Source: Tetragenococcus koreensis (GTDB lineage Bacteria; Bacillota; Bacilli; Lactobacillales; Enterococcaceae). Taken from it: 64,000 nt of DNA. This document shows positions 1 to 8,626 of the stretch, in pieces. The translations under genes were made by a program, and so were the position numbers. The notes under the pieces were generated by a model that worked only from the letters and a program-made list of their open reading frames with translations, was not told the DNA's origin and did not search any database. The number at the start of each line of letters is the position of its first letter. Position 1 is the stretch's first letter. The stretch spans positions 1,922,001 to 1,986,000 of the forward strand of contig NZ_CP027786.1 of NCBI RefSeq assembly GCF_003795145.1. The letters run 5' to 3'.

Positions 1-692
1 GCTGCTGGTATCAGTTTTGGCATAATCATATCTAAACTATTTTGCAAATCCAGCGGTACACCGCCGATACTTGGTGCTGCAGCAATATTGACATTAATCA
101 TAGTCGCAACTAAGGCCCCTACCATGAATACCCCTAGCAAGGTTGCAGCATCGGTTAAAGCAGCCAGTTGATCTTGCATGTCCGTTATTAAAGAAACCCC
201 TTGTCGATGAGCAATTTCTAGTTGCTTCCAACGAAAAATCATCACTAAAACTTGCGCTACTATCCAAATCAAAACACCTACTGCGCTTCCGTTGGTTGCC
301 ATATTTGCAGCTAAAGCCCCAAAAATTGCTGGTATCAATGCCGCGAAGATAGAGTCGCCTATGGCCGCAAAAGAGCCCATCAAACCAACTTTTAGTCCAT
401 TTACTGTTTCTTTTCCATCAATTCCTTGTTCTTCTTCAACGGCTAAATCAATACCTGTGATAATAGTATTAAAGAAATTGGATGTATTAAAGAATTGGGT
501 ATGAACTTTCATCATTTCTTTTAATTCGGGCGTATCATCACCATAAATTTTACGTAATTGTGGTAAGATCAGATATAAATACCCAGTCCCTTGCATACGC
601 TCATAGTTCCAGCCTGCTTGAAAGGTCAACAAACTTCTACGGTTGATTTGATTAAAATCTTTTTTTGTTAACTTATAATTAGAGTTCGTCAT
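1..692 (-). CDS. PTS mannose/sorbose-family IID component (partial)
   Basis: Membrane subunit that works with IIC to carry sugar across the membrane for phosphorylation by IIB. I read the frame from the ATG at 692 to the window edge: it opens MTNSNYKLTKKDFNQ and has the family stretches GWNYERMQGTGYLYL, LKVGLMGSFAAIGDS and GVSLITDMQDQL, which are typical of IID (AgaD/ManZ) proteins. About 230 of the usual 270-300 residues are present; the C-terminus lies outside the window. The start overlaps the end of the IIC gene by 14 bp, so translation is probably coupled. A IIA gene is expected further left but cannot be seen. Confidence 0.9.
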   Translation of the reverse strand, partial: MTNSNYKLTKKDFNQINRRSLLTFQAGWNYERMQGTGYLYLILPQLRKIYGDDTPELKEMMKVHTQFFNTSNFFNTIITGIDLAVEEEQGIDGKETVNGLKVGLMGSFAAIGDSIFAALIPAIFGALAANMATNGSAVGVLIWIVAQVLVMIFRWKQLEIAHRQGVSLITDMQDQLAALTDAATLLGVFMVGALVATMINVNIAAAPSIGGVPLDLQNSLDMIMPKLIPA

Positions 693-1578
693 CTTCAATT
701 TCCCCCTCTGTTGACTCCTCTTGAGTGTTTGCTGTGGTTTGCTGTGGTGTACCTTTGCCATTTTGCCCATTCTTATAACTAATTGTAGCTAAGGCAAGAC
801 CAATCAAGGTAATCGCCAGCATAGGTAAAGCATTGAATGTTCCTTCAAAGTTTTCTACGACTTCAGCTACATTTTCTCCTAACAATTGAATGTCGCTAAA
901 TACTACAGTTAATAAAGCAGTTATGGTGAAACCTAGTATAAGATAGGGTAAGTGTTTTTTGACTGGTAAATAACGTAGTAAAATAGCAAAACCAACAGCT
1001 GGTAAAACAGCACCAGCAACTTCCAATCCATCTCCTAACCATTGCAGTTCATTATTTAAGACACCAACCACACTTTGAACCAGACCACCGCCAAAAGTTA
1101 AAGCTAAAAATACGGGGACCATCCGAGACAGCGTCCAGGGCGCAATGCCTAGTAAGAAATTACGTTCGATCCCTTTGTAATCAAATTCTTCAATCTTTTT
1201 ATCTATACGATGTGCAAAAAAAGTATTGGCAAAACGCGCCAAAATATCTAGTTGGACTAACAAACTAGCTACCGGGACGCCAATTGCTGAAATGGCTTGT
1301 TGTGGATTCATTCCCAAAGAAACAGAAAAAGCCGTCGCCATAATCGTTCCTGTGTTGGCATCGATACGTGTCGCTCCTCCAAATGTTCCTACGCCTAAAA
1401 TCGTCAGTTGCAGCGAGCCGCCGATCACCAGACCTGTGGTTAAATCTCCCATGATCAAACCACTGATCATCCCTGCAAAAACAGGGGAACTTGCTGAAGA
1501 GTAAATGTGTAACTCATCCCAAATTTGATAACCTGCATACAATGTTAATAAAAGAATCTGCCACCATGTAATTGTCAT
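679..1578 (-). CDS. PTS mannose/sorbose-family IIC component
   Basis: Integral membrane permease subunit, 299 residues. It has a run of hydrophobic segments, the conserved stretch GLIMGDLTTGLVIGGSLQL near residues 40-58, and MNPQQAISAIGVPVASL near 90-106, all typical of the EII-Sor IIC family (AgaC/ManY). A good RBS (GGGGAGGG) precedes the ATG. It lies 14 bp downstream of IIB and overlaps IID by 14 bp, in the same operon as a GH35 galactosidase, AgaS and LacD. From that context the cargo is probably a galactosyl or amino-galactose sugar; this is inference. The C-terminal tail is acidic and probably cytoplasmic. Confidence 0.92.
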   Translation of the reverse strand: MTITWWQILLLTLYAGYQIWDELHIYSSASSPVFAGMISGLIMGDLTTGLVIGGSLQLTILGVGTFGGATRIDANTGTIMATAFSVSLGMNPQQAISAIGVPVASLLVQLDILARFANTFFAHRIDKKIEEFDYKGIERNFLLGIAPWTLSRMVPVFLALTFGGGLVQSVVGVLNNELQWLGDGLEVAGAVLPAVGFAILLRYLPVKKHLPYLILGFTITALLTVVFSDIQLLGENVAEVVENFEGTFNALPMLAITLIGLALATISYKNGQNGKGTPQQTTANTQEESTEGEIEDDEL

Positions 1579-1592
1579 GATTTTCCCTCCCC

Positions 1593-2069
1593 CTATGCTT
1601 TCAAAAGACTCATAAAGTCTTCAGCTTTGTCATTGGGTACCATTTGGGAAATCAAATGAACCCCTTTTTCATTTAATAATTTAAAGTTTTCAACATCATC
1701 ATCTGTTACATTAATCGAACGTGTTATTGAGCGCGTTTCATCGTTTTGTGACATATTACCGATATTGATTTCTTCAATAGGAACCCCTTTTTCCGTTAGT
1801 GTTACAAAATATTCAGGTCGTTTTGCGATAATCAATAATCGCTGTGAATCATATTTACCAGCTAAAATGTTATTTATGGCTTTTTCAATTGGCAAAACAC
1901 TTAACTTCACGCCAGTTGGTGTGGCCATTTTCAATCCGCTTTTTTCGACATCATTCGTTGCTACTTCATCATCTACTACCATAATGCGTGTAATATTTAA
2001 TTTTGTGGTCCATAAATTAGCTACTTGTCCATGAACAAGCCGTCCGTCGATTCTTGCTGCGATAATCAT
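1593..2069 (-). CDS. PTS mannose/sorbose-family IIB component
   Basis: Cytoplasmic phosphotransfer subunit, 158 residues, which takes phosphate from IIA and hands it to the incoming sugar. The motif ARIDGRLVHGQVANLW at residues 5-20 contains the expected phosphorylated histidine, His13. Length and the closing region (LISQMVPNDKAEDF) match the AgaB/ManX-IIB family. It begins 7 bp after the GH35 gene stop and is followed after 14 bp by IIC, so it belongs to the same transcript. Confidence 0.93.
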   Translation of the reverse strand: MIIAARIDGRLVHGQVANLWTTKLNITRIMVVDDEVATNDVEKSGLKMATPTGVKLSVLPIEKAINNILAGKYDSQRLLIIAKRPEYFVTLTEKGVPIEEINIGNMSQNDETRSITRSINVTDDDVENFKLLNEKGVHLISQMVPNDKAEDFMSLLKA

Positions 2070-2076
2070 TGTTTTT

Positions 2077-3879
2077 TTACCCTTCTTTCATCGTTTTAAA
2101 TACAGGTACTGCTAGCAAATTGATCTTTGGCTGATAACGCCCTTCCGTTTCAAAAATAACGATTTTATTATTGCCTGGATTTAAATATCCTTTGGGTATA
2201 TATAACGAAAGTGTCGGTCCAACTTCCCAAAAGCGCCCTATATTTACATCATTAACGAAAACTATGCCTTTTCCAAAACCACTTAGATCGATAAAACAAT
2301 CTCTAGGATCTTCAATCTCTGTGTCAAACTGATAAAAACTTGGCACTCCTTCCTCCCATTTCCCTGTAAAATCAATTGTTTGACTCGTTTCAAACGGCAA
2401 ACAAAACTGCTGCCAATTGGTAACAAAATGTAAGTCTGCCATCACTCCTTGACGTAACCCTTTTCTCTGTGTGTCTGCAAGTAATTTGGGACCATAGTTT
2501 ACACGTCCCATATTTTCCATTAACAAATCAAGTTGCGACCCCTCCTCTTTTTGCCAAATAAAGATATCTTCTCCAATTTCATTTTGATTCTGCGTTGCCA
2601 CCCATTCATAATCGACAAAAAGCTGCGCACGATCCCTACCGTCAATCATTCGAATCTTTTCTTTGTCAGCATCTTTAGAGATTATCGTTCGATACAATAG
2701 ATATCCTGTGTTTTGTCCAAGTTCTTCCATTGTTTTTGGGTAGACGGATGAAACAGGTCGACTGATCGCATCGATTGTGGCAAAAAGAGAAACTTTTGCT
2801 GTTAAAGGAATACCTTTCATCGTCATACTTTCTTTGACCAACGGCTCTTTTTGCTGAATTTCTGGATAATAGTGATGCAGCATCCGAGAAATCGCGTAAT
2901 ATTTTTCCGTTGGATTTCCTTCTTCATTTAAAGGCGCACCATAGTCATAGGATGTAATCTGGGGAAGGTCGGTTTGTCTTCGCGCGGAACAGCCATTCAT
3001 AAAACCAAAGTTGGTTCCACCATGGAACATATATAAATTAATACTACCTAATTCAAGTACTTCGTGGATCGCTTCAGCCAATTCCTCTGGTTCACGCTCC
3101 ACAATGGGTTCTTGCCAACGGTTAAACCAGCCATCCCAAAACTCCATACACATTAACGGCCACTTTTTATCATACTCATCAAAAAATGCTTGCATTGAGG
3201 TAAAGTTTTCTTTGGCTTTAGATCCAAAATTACCCGTTGTAAGAATATCGTCTTCGATCATACTTCCTGCTCTTAAGGTCGCCCGCCAAGGACCATCCGA
3301 AGTAAAGAAAGGAAGATCGATTCCCTTTTGCCGCATCAATTTAACCATCGTACGCAAGTATTCTTTTTCTTCTCCGAATGAACCATATTCATTTTCTACT
3401 TGCATCATTAAGATATTTCCGCCTTGCGATAATTGATAAGGGGAAAGTTTGGCCATTAATACATCGTAGTAGGCATCCACATGAATTAGGTAATCTGGAT
3501 CACTCGTTCGAATTTGACAATTTTCATTTAATAACCAAGCCGGCAAGCCACCAAATTCCCATTCTGCACATATATATGGTGATGGACGAACAATCGCATA
3601 TAATCCCATTTCTTGAGCGATTTTTAAAAACCTTTCTAAATCAAGGATTCCGTCAAAACAAAAGTTTCCTTTCGTCGGTTCATGCATATTCCACGGAACG
3701 TAAGTCTCAACCGTATTAAATCCAAGCGCTTTCAAATTATATAAGGAATGGTACCAATCATCTGGATGAATACGAAAATAATGAATCGCACCAGATAATA
3801 TCTTAAAAGGTTTGTTATCCAATAAAAAATCTTCTTTGATTTCGAATATAGTCTTTCCCTCCTTTGATAGCGGTTTCAA
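2077..3879 (-). CDS. bgaC: GH35 beta-galactosidase, BgaC-like
   Basis: A cytoplasmic-looking 600-residue glycoside hydrolase with no signal peptide. It shows the GH35 signatures LSGAIHYFR (28-36), QVENEYGSF with acid/base Glu164, and MCMEFWDGWFN with nucleophile Glu246. From memory it closely follows pneumococcal BgaC, which cleaves beta-1,3-linked galactose from GlcNAc- or GalNAc-type disaccharides. The gene sits between lacD and PTS IIB, as BgaC does beside a PTS and AgaS in streptococci. The start is uncertain: the outermost start is TTG at 3879 with no visible SD, whereas AGGAGG at 3858-3863 lies 8 nt before an ATA codon at 3849, where homologues begin. The real start may be that rare AUA. 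Confidence 0.92.
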   Translation of the reverse strand: MKPLSKEGKTIFEIKEDFLLDNKPFKILSGAIHYFRIHPDDWYHSLYNLKALGFNTVETYVPWNMHEPTKGNFCFDGILDLERFLKIAQEMGLYAIVRPSPYICAEWEFGGLPAWLLNENCQIRTSDPDYLIHVDAYYDVLMAKLSPYQLSQGGNILMMQVENEYGSFGEEKEYLRTMVKLMRQKGIDLPFFTSDGPWRATLRAGSMIEDDILTTGNFGSKAKENFTSMQAFFDEYDKKWPLMCMEFWDGWFNRWQEPIVEREPEELAEAIHEVLELGSINLYMFHGGTNFGFMNGCSARRQTDLPQITSYDYGAPLNEEGNPTEKYYAISRMLHHYYPEIQQKEPLVKESMTMKGIPLTAKVSLFATIDAISRPVSSVYPKTMEELGQNTGYLLYRTIISKDADKEKIRMIDGRDRAQLFVDYEWVATQNQNEIGEDIFIWQKEEGSQLDLLMENMGRVNYGPKLLADTQRKGLRQGVMADLHFVTNWQQFCLPFETSQTIDFTGKWEEGVPSFYQFDTEIEDPRDCFIDLSGFGKGIVFVNDVNIGRFWEVGPTLSLYIPKGYLNPGNNKIVIFETEGRYQPKINLLAVPVFKTMKEG

Positions 3880-3911
3880 TTATGGCATAAAAACAAGCAA
3901 TAATTGAAACC
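3872..3911 (-). repeat. Perfect 11-bp inverted repeat before GH35 SD
   Basis: GGTTTCAATTA at 3872-3882 and TAATTGAAACC at 3901-3911 are exact inverted repeats separated by 18 nt, in the 65-bp gap between lacD and the GH35 gene. In the mRNA this would be an 11-bp stem just ahead of the AGGAGG. No U-run follows on the transcribed strand, so a simple terminator is unlikely. It could be an intercistronic stabilising or processing hairpin, or an operator. Confidence 0.6.
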
Positions 3912-3944
3912 CCTTAAACATGTAATGATATAAGCTTCATTGAC

Positions 3945-4934
3945 TTATTCCACTTCCACTTTATCATGCCAAGAACTAGCTGTTTGTTTCAATACTTGAT
4001 TCAATGTCTCAATGTTTTCTTTTCCTTGGGTTCTTAACCAATCCAAAGCTTCCTTTTCACCCTTTTCAATAAAAGGAGCCACACCATTTTTCCAGGTTGC
4101 TCGTCCACAAAGAACACCATTAAACGTAGATCCCGCTTCTTTGGCTAAAACAAGTGATTCTTGAAACATTTCAGTTGATACCCCAGCGCTTAAGAAAATA
4201 AACGGCAGGTCAGTTATTTGGCTTTGTGCTTTAAAATAAGCTTTTGCTTCCTCTTTGGTATAAATTGCCTCCTCATCCGTATAACCTGCAACAAATTTCA
4301 TATTTACCGGAATTTCAACTTTCAACACGTCTGCTTTATATTGTGGTTTTGAAAATTCTTTCATCATTTCAATGACTTTATGCGGTTTAACTTTAGCAAA
4401 TTCTTTTGAATTTGTATCTGCATTTTGTGCATCATAAGAAAGTAATTCTAAATAAAATGGAATTTCTTCAGCAGCACATTCACTACCTAAGCGTTCAATA
4501 AAAACATGCTTCAGATGATTAATATGCGGATCTTCGTCTATATCATAATAAAGCAAAAATTTCACTGCATCGGCACCTTCAGCTTTTAGACGTAAGGCTG
4601 ACCAATCTTCTAATAGATCTGGTAGGCGTCCTAATTGAGTCGTATCATAGCCGCTTTTTTCATATGCCAGCAGCAAACCAGCTTGGTCATCGCGCACATT
4701 TGCTGCTTTTAAGCCATATTCAGGATCCAACAAAATTGCTGAAGTATAGGAAGTTAATTCTTGTGATACTAGTGCTTTAAATTCTTCGATCGTTTTTCCT
4801 TTAGGTTCACCATCAAGCGCATTAATCATTTTCTTTAAAGCACCACGCTGATCAATCGCTAGTGCGTTGATGATCCCATCAGAGGTAGATAATTTATCCA
4901 TTTTTTCTTTCTTTGCTTTGGACAGTTTCAGCAT
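3945..4934 (-). CDS. lacD: Tagatose 1,6-bisphosphate aldolase
   Basis: Class I aldolase of 329 residues that splits tagatose 1,6-bisphosphate into dihydroxyacetone phosphate and glyceraldehyde 3-phosphate in the tagatose-6-phosphate pathway. The Schiff-base lysine lies in ADVLKVEIPV (Lys205), with Glu163 in FYLELLSYD and the opening block IINALAIDQRGALKKM. Length matches LacD (about 325). It follows agaS by 23 bp, so the operon would take an amino-galactose phosphate through tagatose 6-phosphate to triose phosphates. No lacC kinase is visible in the window and it may lie elsewhere. Confidence 0.93.
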   Translation of the reverse strand: MLKLSKAKKEKMDKLSTSDGIINALAIDQRGALKKMINALDGEPKGKTIEEFKALVSQELTSYTSAILLDPEYGLKAANVRDDQAGLLLAYEKSGYDTTQLGRLPDLLEDWSALRLKAEGADAVKFLLYYDIDEDPHINHLKHVFIERLGSECAAEEIPFYLELLSYDAQNADTNSKEFAKVKPHKVIEMMKEFSKPQYKADVLKVEIPVNMKFVAGYTDEEAIYTKEEAKAYFKAQSQITDLPFIFLSAGVSTEMFQESLVLAKEAGSTFNGVLCGRATWKNGVAPFIEKGEKEALDWLRTQGKENIETLNQVLKQTASSWHDKVEVE

Positions 4935-4957
4935 CGATTGATTCCCCTCTCTTCCCT

Positions 4958-6133
4958 TTACTTTTTATATTCATGAATAGTTACACCTTTTACAACACGG
5001 TTAACAGTTCCGCTTGGCGATGGCGTATCGGGTGTATTTTTTATCTTAAGCGAAGTTAAAATAGCGATTGTTTGTGCGACCATAATATCAGCTAAAGCCA
5101 AATATCCATCAGGCAGTAATTTCGTTTTTTCAGAAAAAGTAAATTGATCGCCAGAAAAATTACGTTTTCCTGCTTGACCAATGGCAAATACTCCGGAGGC
5201 GATTTCATCGTCTTTAACTTCTTCTAAAATATCTAAATCATAATCTCGGGTGTATGGATCATTATTGACAAAGTCAAAAACCAAAGTTCTTTCATTAACA
5301 AAGGATTTAGGTCCGTGGCGAAATCCCATGGAAGAATCAAATACGGTCGCAATTTTTCCAGCCGTTAGTTCTAAAATCTTCAATTGTGCCTCTCGTGTCA
5401 AACCGGAAAGACTACCTGACCCTAGATAAACAATCCGCTCAAAGTCACGATCTACAATGGCTTGAATTTCTGCTTCGCGTTGAATGACTTCTTGTCCCAT
5501 ATCACTAAGTGTGTGGACGTCATTTGTTTTTTGTTCCATAGCCCTCGTATCAAAAATCAACAAGGCACTCAAGGCCATACAAGAAAAACTGCCTGTCATC
5601 GCAAAACCATCATCATTTGCTCGTTTGGGTGTTAACAACATAAAATTATTTGATTCCTTTTCACTTCTTTTAGCTAATGTACCATCTGAGGCACAAGTGA
5701 TGGTTAAATGATGGACATTTTTAACGACCGTGTTTGCTACATCAACCGCTGCAATACTTTCTGGACTATTGCCGCTTCTGGCAAAAGAAACTAAAAGTGT
5801 GGGTTCATCCTCAAAAAGATATTCCGTAGGACGTGCGACAAGGTCTGTGGTGCCTATACTTTGGAAAATATAGGAACTGCTATCGCCATTAGCATTTAGA
5901 TAAGGAACGATCGTATCGCCGACATATTGCGAAGTACCAGCGCCTGTAAACACGACACGTACTCTACGACCATGGGCGCTTTCTTTTACTTTTTCCAAAA
6001 ATTCTTTCATCTCATTTTTGGCTGCTTGATGAATTTCCAGCGTTTCTTCCCAAAGTTCAGGTTGTTGTTTAATTTCACGAGCAGTAATTTCTGCACCCAT
6101 TTTAGTTAATTCTTCTTCAGTTAATGAAAACAT
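4958..6133 (-). CDS. agaS: AgaS-family sugar-phosphate isomerase/deaminase
   Basis: A 391-residue protein with two SIS (sugar isomerase) domains. The first has VVFTGAGTSQYVGDTI followed by SFARSGNSPESIAAVD; the second has IVYLGSGSLSGLTREAQLK and GFRHGPKSFVN. AgaS proteins convert galactosamine 6-phosphate to tagatose 6-phosphate with release of ammonia, which fits the downstream lacD. The ATG at 6133 (MFSLTEEEL) is chosen because AGGAGG at 6141-6146 sits 7 nt upstream; a longer frame from 6208 would run into the end of gntR. Gene order gntR-agaS-lacD-GH35-PTS supports amino-galactose or lacto-N-biose-type use. Confidence 0.92.
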   Translation of the reverse strand: MFSLTEEELTKMGAEITAREIKQQPELWEETLEIHQAAKNEMKEFLEKVKESAHGRRVRVVFTGAGTSQYVGDTIVPYLNANGDSSSYIFQSIGTTDLVARPTEYLFEDEPTLLVSFARSGNSPESIAAVDVANTVVKNVHHLTITCASDGTLAKRSEKESNNFMLLTPKRANDDGFAMTGSFSCMALSALLIFDTRAMEQKTNDVHTLSDMGQEVIQREAEIQAIVDRDFERIVYLGSGSLSGLTREAQLKILELTAGKIATVFDSSMGFRHGPKSFVNERTLVFDFVNNDPYTRDYDLDILEEVKDDEIASGVFAIGQAGKRNFSGDQFTFSEKTKLLPDGYLALADIMVAQTIAILTSLKIKNTPDTPSPSGTVNRVVKGVTIHEYKK

Positions 6134-6152
6134 TATTTTTCCTCCTACTACT

Positions 6153-6884
6153 TTAATCATTACGAACATGACGAATTTTATAATGAAACTGGTCAGCTCT
6201 AGCAACACTTAATGTGTATTCGATCACCTCATTTTTCATATTGTAAGTGGTACGCACTAAATGCAACACAGGTGCGCCAATGGCAACCTTTAATATTTCT
6301 GCGTCTTCGTTTGATGCTATGCTGGCATAGAATTCTTCATCAGCTAAGCGAATCTTTTGACCAAAATCTTCTGAGAATATGTCATACAAAGGTTTATTTT
6401 CCATTTGTTCTTTCGTCAGGGAAAGAAATGGCTTAACTGGTAAAAAAGACGTTTCAACCATTAACGGTTCTTTATCAGCCGAACGTAAGCGCTTTAATTC
6501 AAAGATAGACTCTCCTAAGGGGACATTCAAAGCACGAGCAACTTTTTTCGTTGCTTCAATTTGTTTGAATGATAAAACAATAGTTTCAGGATTTCTACCT
6601 AATTTTTTCATCTGTTCTGTGAAGCTATAGGCGCCTGCTAGATCAGCGGCGGATTTACTTAGATCAGATACGAATGTTCCCTTTCCATGCTGACGATAAA
6701 TGTAGCCTTCTGTCTCTAATTCTTGCAAGGCAAGGCGTACGGTAATCCGGCTGATCCCATACTTCTTTTCCAATTCTCTTTCAGAAGGAAGTTTTTCATG
6801 AGGAATCATATTACTTTCGATTTGTTTCTTTAATATATCAACAAGTTGATAATACAACGTTTTACCATTGGATGAATGTACCAT
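6153..6884 (-). CDS. GntR/HutC-family sugar operon regulator
   Basis: A 243-residue regulator. Residues about 8-75 form a winged helix-turn-helix of the GntR type (LYYQLVDILKKQIES, LPSERELEKKYGISRITVR, GKGTFVSD), followed by a UTRA effector domain with FELKRLRSADKEPLMVE and a C-terminal PVLHLVRTTYN block. The ATG at 6884 is chosen over one 54 bp upstream because a GAAAGG SD lies at 6895-6900. It is the first gene of the amino-sugar operon and probably represses itself and the downstream genes through the palindrome at 6904-6915. The effector is likely a phosphorylated amino sugar; that is inferred from family and context. Confidence 0.92.
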   Translation of the reverse strand: MVHSSNGKTLYYQLVDILKKQIESNMIPHEKLPSERELEKKYGISRITVRLALQELETEGYIYRQHGKGTFVSDLSKSAADLAGAYSFTEQMKKLGRNPETIVLSFKQIEATKKVARALNVPLGESIFELKRLRSADKEPLMVETSFLPVKPFLSLTKEQMENKPLYDIFSEDFGQKIRLADEEFYASIASNEDAEILKVAIGAPVLHLVRTTYNMKNEVIEYTLSVARADQFHYKIRHVRND

Positions 6885-6903
6885 TGTTTTCTGTCCTTTC
6901 AAC

Positions 6904-6915
6904 TGGTTATAACCA
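6904..6915 (-). promoter_or_regulatory. Candidate GntR operator palindrome
   Basis: TGGTTATAACCA is a perfect 12-bp palindrome about 8 bp downstream of the -10 box and 19 bp upstream of the gntR start. HutC/NagR-type GntR regulators bind TGGT-N4-ACCA palindromes, so this is a good candidate for autoregulation and control of the whole operon. Confidence 0.75.
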
Positions 6916-6922
6916 CAATATA

Positions 6923-6952
6923 AGTATAGCGCTTTCATTTATAATTTGTCAA
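6923..6952 (-). promoter_or_regulatory. Promoter of amino-sugar operon with cre-like site
   Basis: On the minus strand TTGACA (6947-6952) is followed after 18 bp by TATACT (6923-6928). TGAAAGCGCTATAC (6924-6937) lies between and over the -10 box and matches 12 of 14 positions of the CcpA cre consensus TGWNANCGNTNWCA, so glucose repression is likely. Confidence 0.78.
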
Positions 6953-6953
6953 T

Positions 6954-6993
6954 AAAAAAATGCGGGATCCTAAATAAGATCCCGCAATTTTTT
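6954..6993 (-). terminator. Rho-independent terminator after dhaL
   Basis: TGCGGGATC (6961-6969) pairs with GATCCCGCA (6978-6986), a 9-bp GC-rich stem with an 8-nt loop. Read on the minus strand it is followed by a run of seven Ts (6954-6960). A T-run on the other side means it could also work in the plus direction. Confidence 0.88.
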
Positions 6994-6999
6994 AAATTT

Positions 7000-7599
7000 T
7001 TATTGAATGACTTCTACTAATGCATCAAAAAACAAGGCACTTGAAGCGGCTCCCGGGTCAATATGACCTTTGGAACGTTCGCCTAAATACGAAGCCCGTC
7101 CTTTTTTAGCGATCAATCCTTTGGTATGCTCTTTGGCTTTTTCAATCTGATCTTTATCGAGGCTTCCTGCTTTTAAAGCTTGTGTAACGGGTTCCCAGAC
7201 ATCCACCATCGTTTTATCTTCAAATTCAGTCTTCCCTCTTTTTTTGATCCCTGCTAAGCCTTGCGCCACGATTTCCCCTAACTGTTCATAAGCGTCAATC
7301 GTGTCGATTCCTTTGGTTTCTTTGACCATGTTCATCAGTGCTGACCCGTACAAAGGACCCGAAGCGCCCCCCACTTTGGAAATCATTGCCATCGAAAACA
7401 CTTGGAAAGTCTCACTGATGGTTTCGGGTTGTTTTTGTTCAAAGGATGCTTCATAAGCAGCGACTCCACGCGCCATGTTATTGCCATGGTCGCCATCGCC
7501 AATTGGGGTGTCTAAATCGCTCAAATAACCTTTATTCTCTTTTATCTTATCGGTAAATTTTTCAAACCAGTTTTGTACCTCTTTGACCGTTAATTGCAT
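7000..7599 (-). CDS. dhaL: Dihydroxyacetone kinase ADP-binding subunit DhaL
   Basis: A 199-residue soluble subunit that carries bound ADP as phosphate relay between DhaM and DhaK. The nucleotide-site segment TPIGDGDHGNNMARG and the later GGASGPLYGSALM and SYLGERSKGHIDPGAASS are diagnostic. The ATG at 7599 is chosen over a TTG further upstream because GAGGAGG lies just ahead of it; the SD overlaps the end of dhaK. It is the last gene of dhaM-dhaK-dhaL and is followed by a strong terminator. The set phosphorylates dihydroxyacetone using PEP, feeding glycolysis. Confidence 0.94.
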   Translation of the reverse strand: MQLTVKEVQNWFEKFTDKIKENKGYLSDLDTPIGDGDHGNNMARGVAAYEASFEQKQPETISETFQVFSMAMISKVGGASGPLYGSALMNMVKETKGIDTIDAYEQLGEIVAQGLAGIKKRGKTEFEDKTMVDVWEPVTQALKAGSLDKDQIEKAKEHTKGLIAKKGRASYLGERSKGHIDPGAASSALFFDALVEVIQ

Positions 7600-7616
7600 A
7601 AAAAGTTCCTCCTCGT

Positions 7617-8600
7617 TTACCAAGAAATCGTCGTTACTTCGCTTTCTAGCGCTTCTTTTAAGGTTTCATCTGCCAAATCAATCAAAGTCAATGAGACCCC
7701 TTCCATATCAAGCGAAGTCATATAATTGCCGACTTTATGAAAAGTAACAGCGATGTTTTGCTCTTTTAGTAAGTTTAAGACATCGTTCATAAAAATAAAT
7801 TGTTCCATTAAAGGCGTGCCACCCATGCCATTGACCAACACGCCCACTTTTTTCGGCTGTTCTTCATAATCCGCTAAAATTTTCGTGGTTAATTCTTTGG
7901 CTAGTTCTTTAGAAGGTTGAATTTTTTCACGGCGGTAGCCCGCTTCCCCATGGATGCCGACCCCATATTCAATTTCATCTTCCGCCAATTCAAACCCAGG
8001 CTTGCCCACTTCCGGTACGGTCGCAGCACGCAAAGCTAACCCAATGGTTTTGATTTTTTTAACTACATCATCTCCGCGCTTTTTTAATTCATCTAACGAA
8101 GCGCCGGCACGCGCCGCATCGCCTAAAATTTTATGCACGAGGACGGTTCCCGCAACGCCGCGTTTACCGGCAGTAAACTCACTGTCTTCAACAGCGATAT
8201 CGTCATCAACCACAACGATTTCTGAGTGGATATCTTCCATCTCAGCCATTTCTTGTGCCATTTCAAAGTTCAAATTATCGCCCGTATAATTTTTGACAAT
8301 CAGTAGTACGCCTTCCCCTTGGTCGGCTTCTTTCATCGCAATTTGAATTTGGTCTGGCGTAGGTGAGGTAAAAACATCCCCAGCTACAGCGGCGCTTAAC
8401 ATCCCGTCGCCCACAAAACCAGCGTGAGAAGGTTCATGACCACTGCCGCCTCCTGAAACTAAAGCCACTTGCTTTTTCTCTTGATTTTTAGCAACCACTC
8501 GGGAATCTTCAACCCGGTGAACAAGATGAGGGTAACTCGCCACTAAACCTCTCAGCATCTCTTCAATAATATCGTCTGTTTTATTAATAATTTTTTTCAT
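7617..8600 (-). CDS. dhaK: Dihydroxyacetone kinase substrate-binding subunit DhaK
   Basis: A 327-residue subunit that binds dihydroxyacetone covalently through a histidine: His217 in EYGVGIHGEAGYRR. Other family marks are ALVSGGGSGHEPSHAGFVG (47-65), VFTSPTPDQ and IVKNYTGDNLNFEMA. It overlaps the dhaL SD region and follows dhaM by 26 bp, so the three are one transcript. The length is typical of PTS-dependent DhaK rather than the fused ATP-dependent kinase. Confidence 0.95.
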   Translation of the reverse strand: MKKIINKTDDIIEEMLRGLVASYPHLVHRVEDSRVVAKNQEKKQVALVSGGGSGHEPSHAGFVGDGMLSAAVAGDVFTSPTPDQIQIAMKEADQGEGVLLIVKNYTGDNLNFEMAQEMAEMEDIHSEIVVVDDDIAVEDSEFTAGKRGVAGTVLVHKILGDAARAGASLDELKKRGDDVVKKIKTIGLALRAATVPEVGKPGFELAEDEIEYGVGIHGEAGYRREKIQPSKELAKELTTKILADYEEQPKKVGVLVNGMGGTPLMEQFIFMNDVLNLLKEQNIAVTFHKVGNYMTSLDMEGVSLTLIDLADETLKEALESEVTTISW

Positions 8601-8626
8601 CGTGCATCCTCCATTTTTATTATTGT

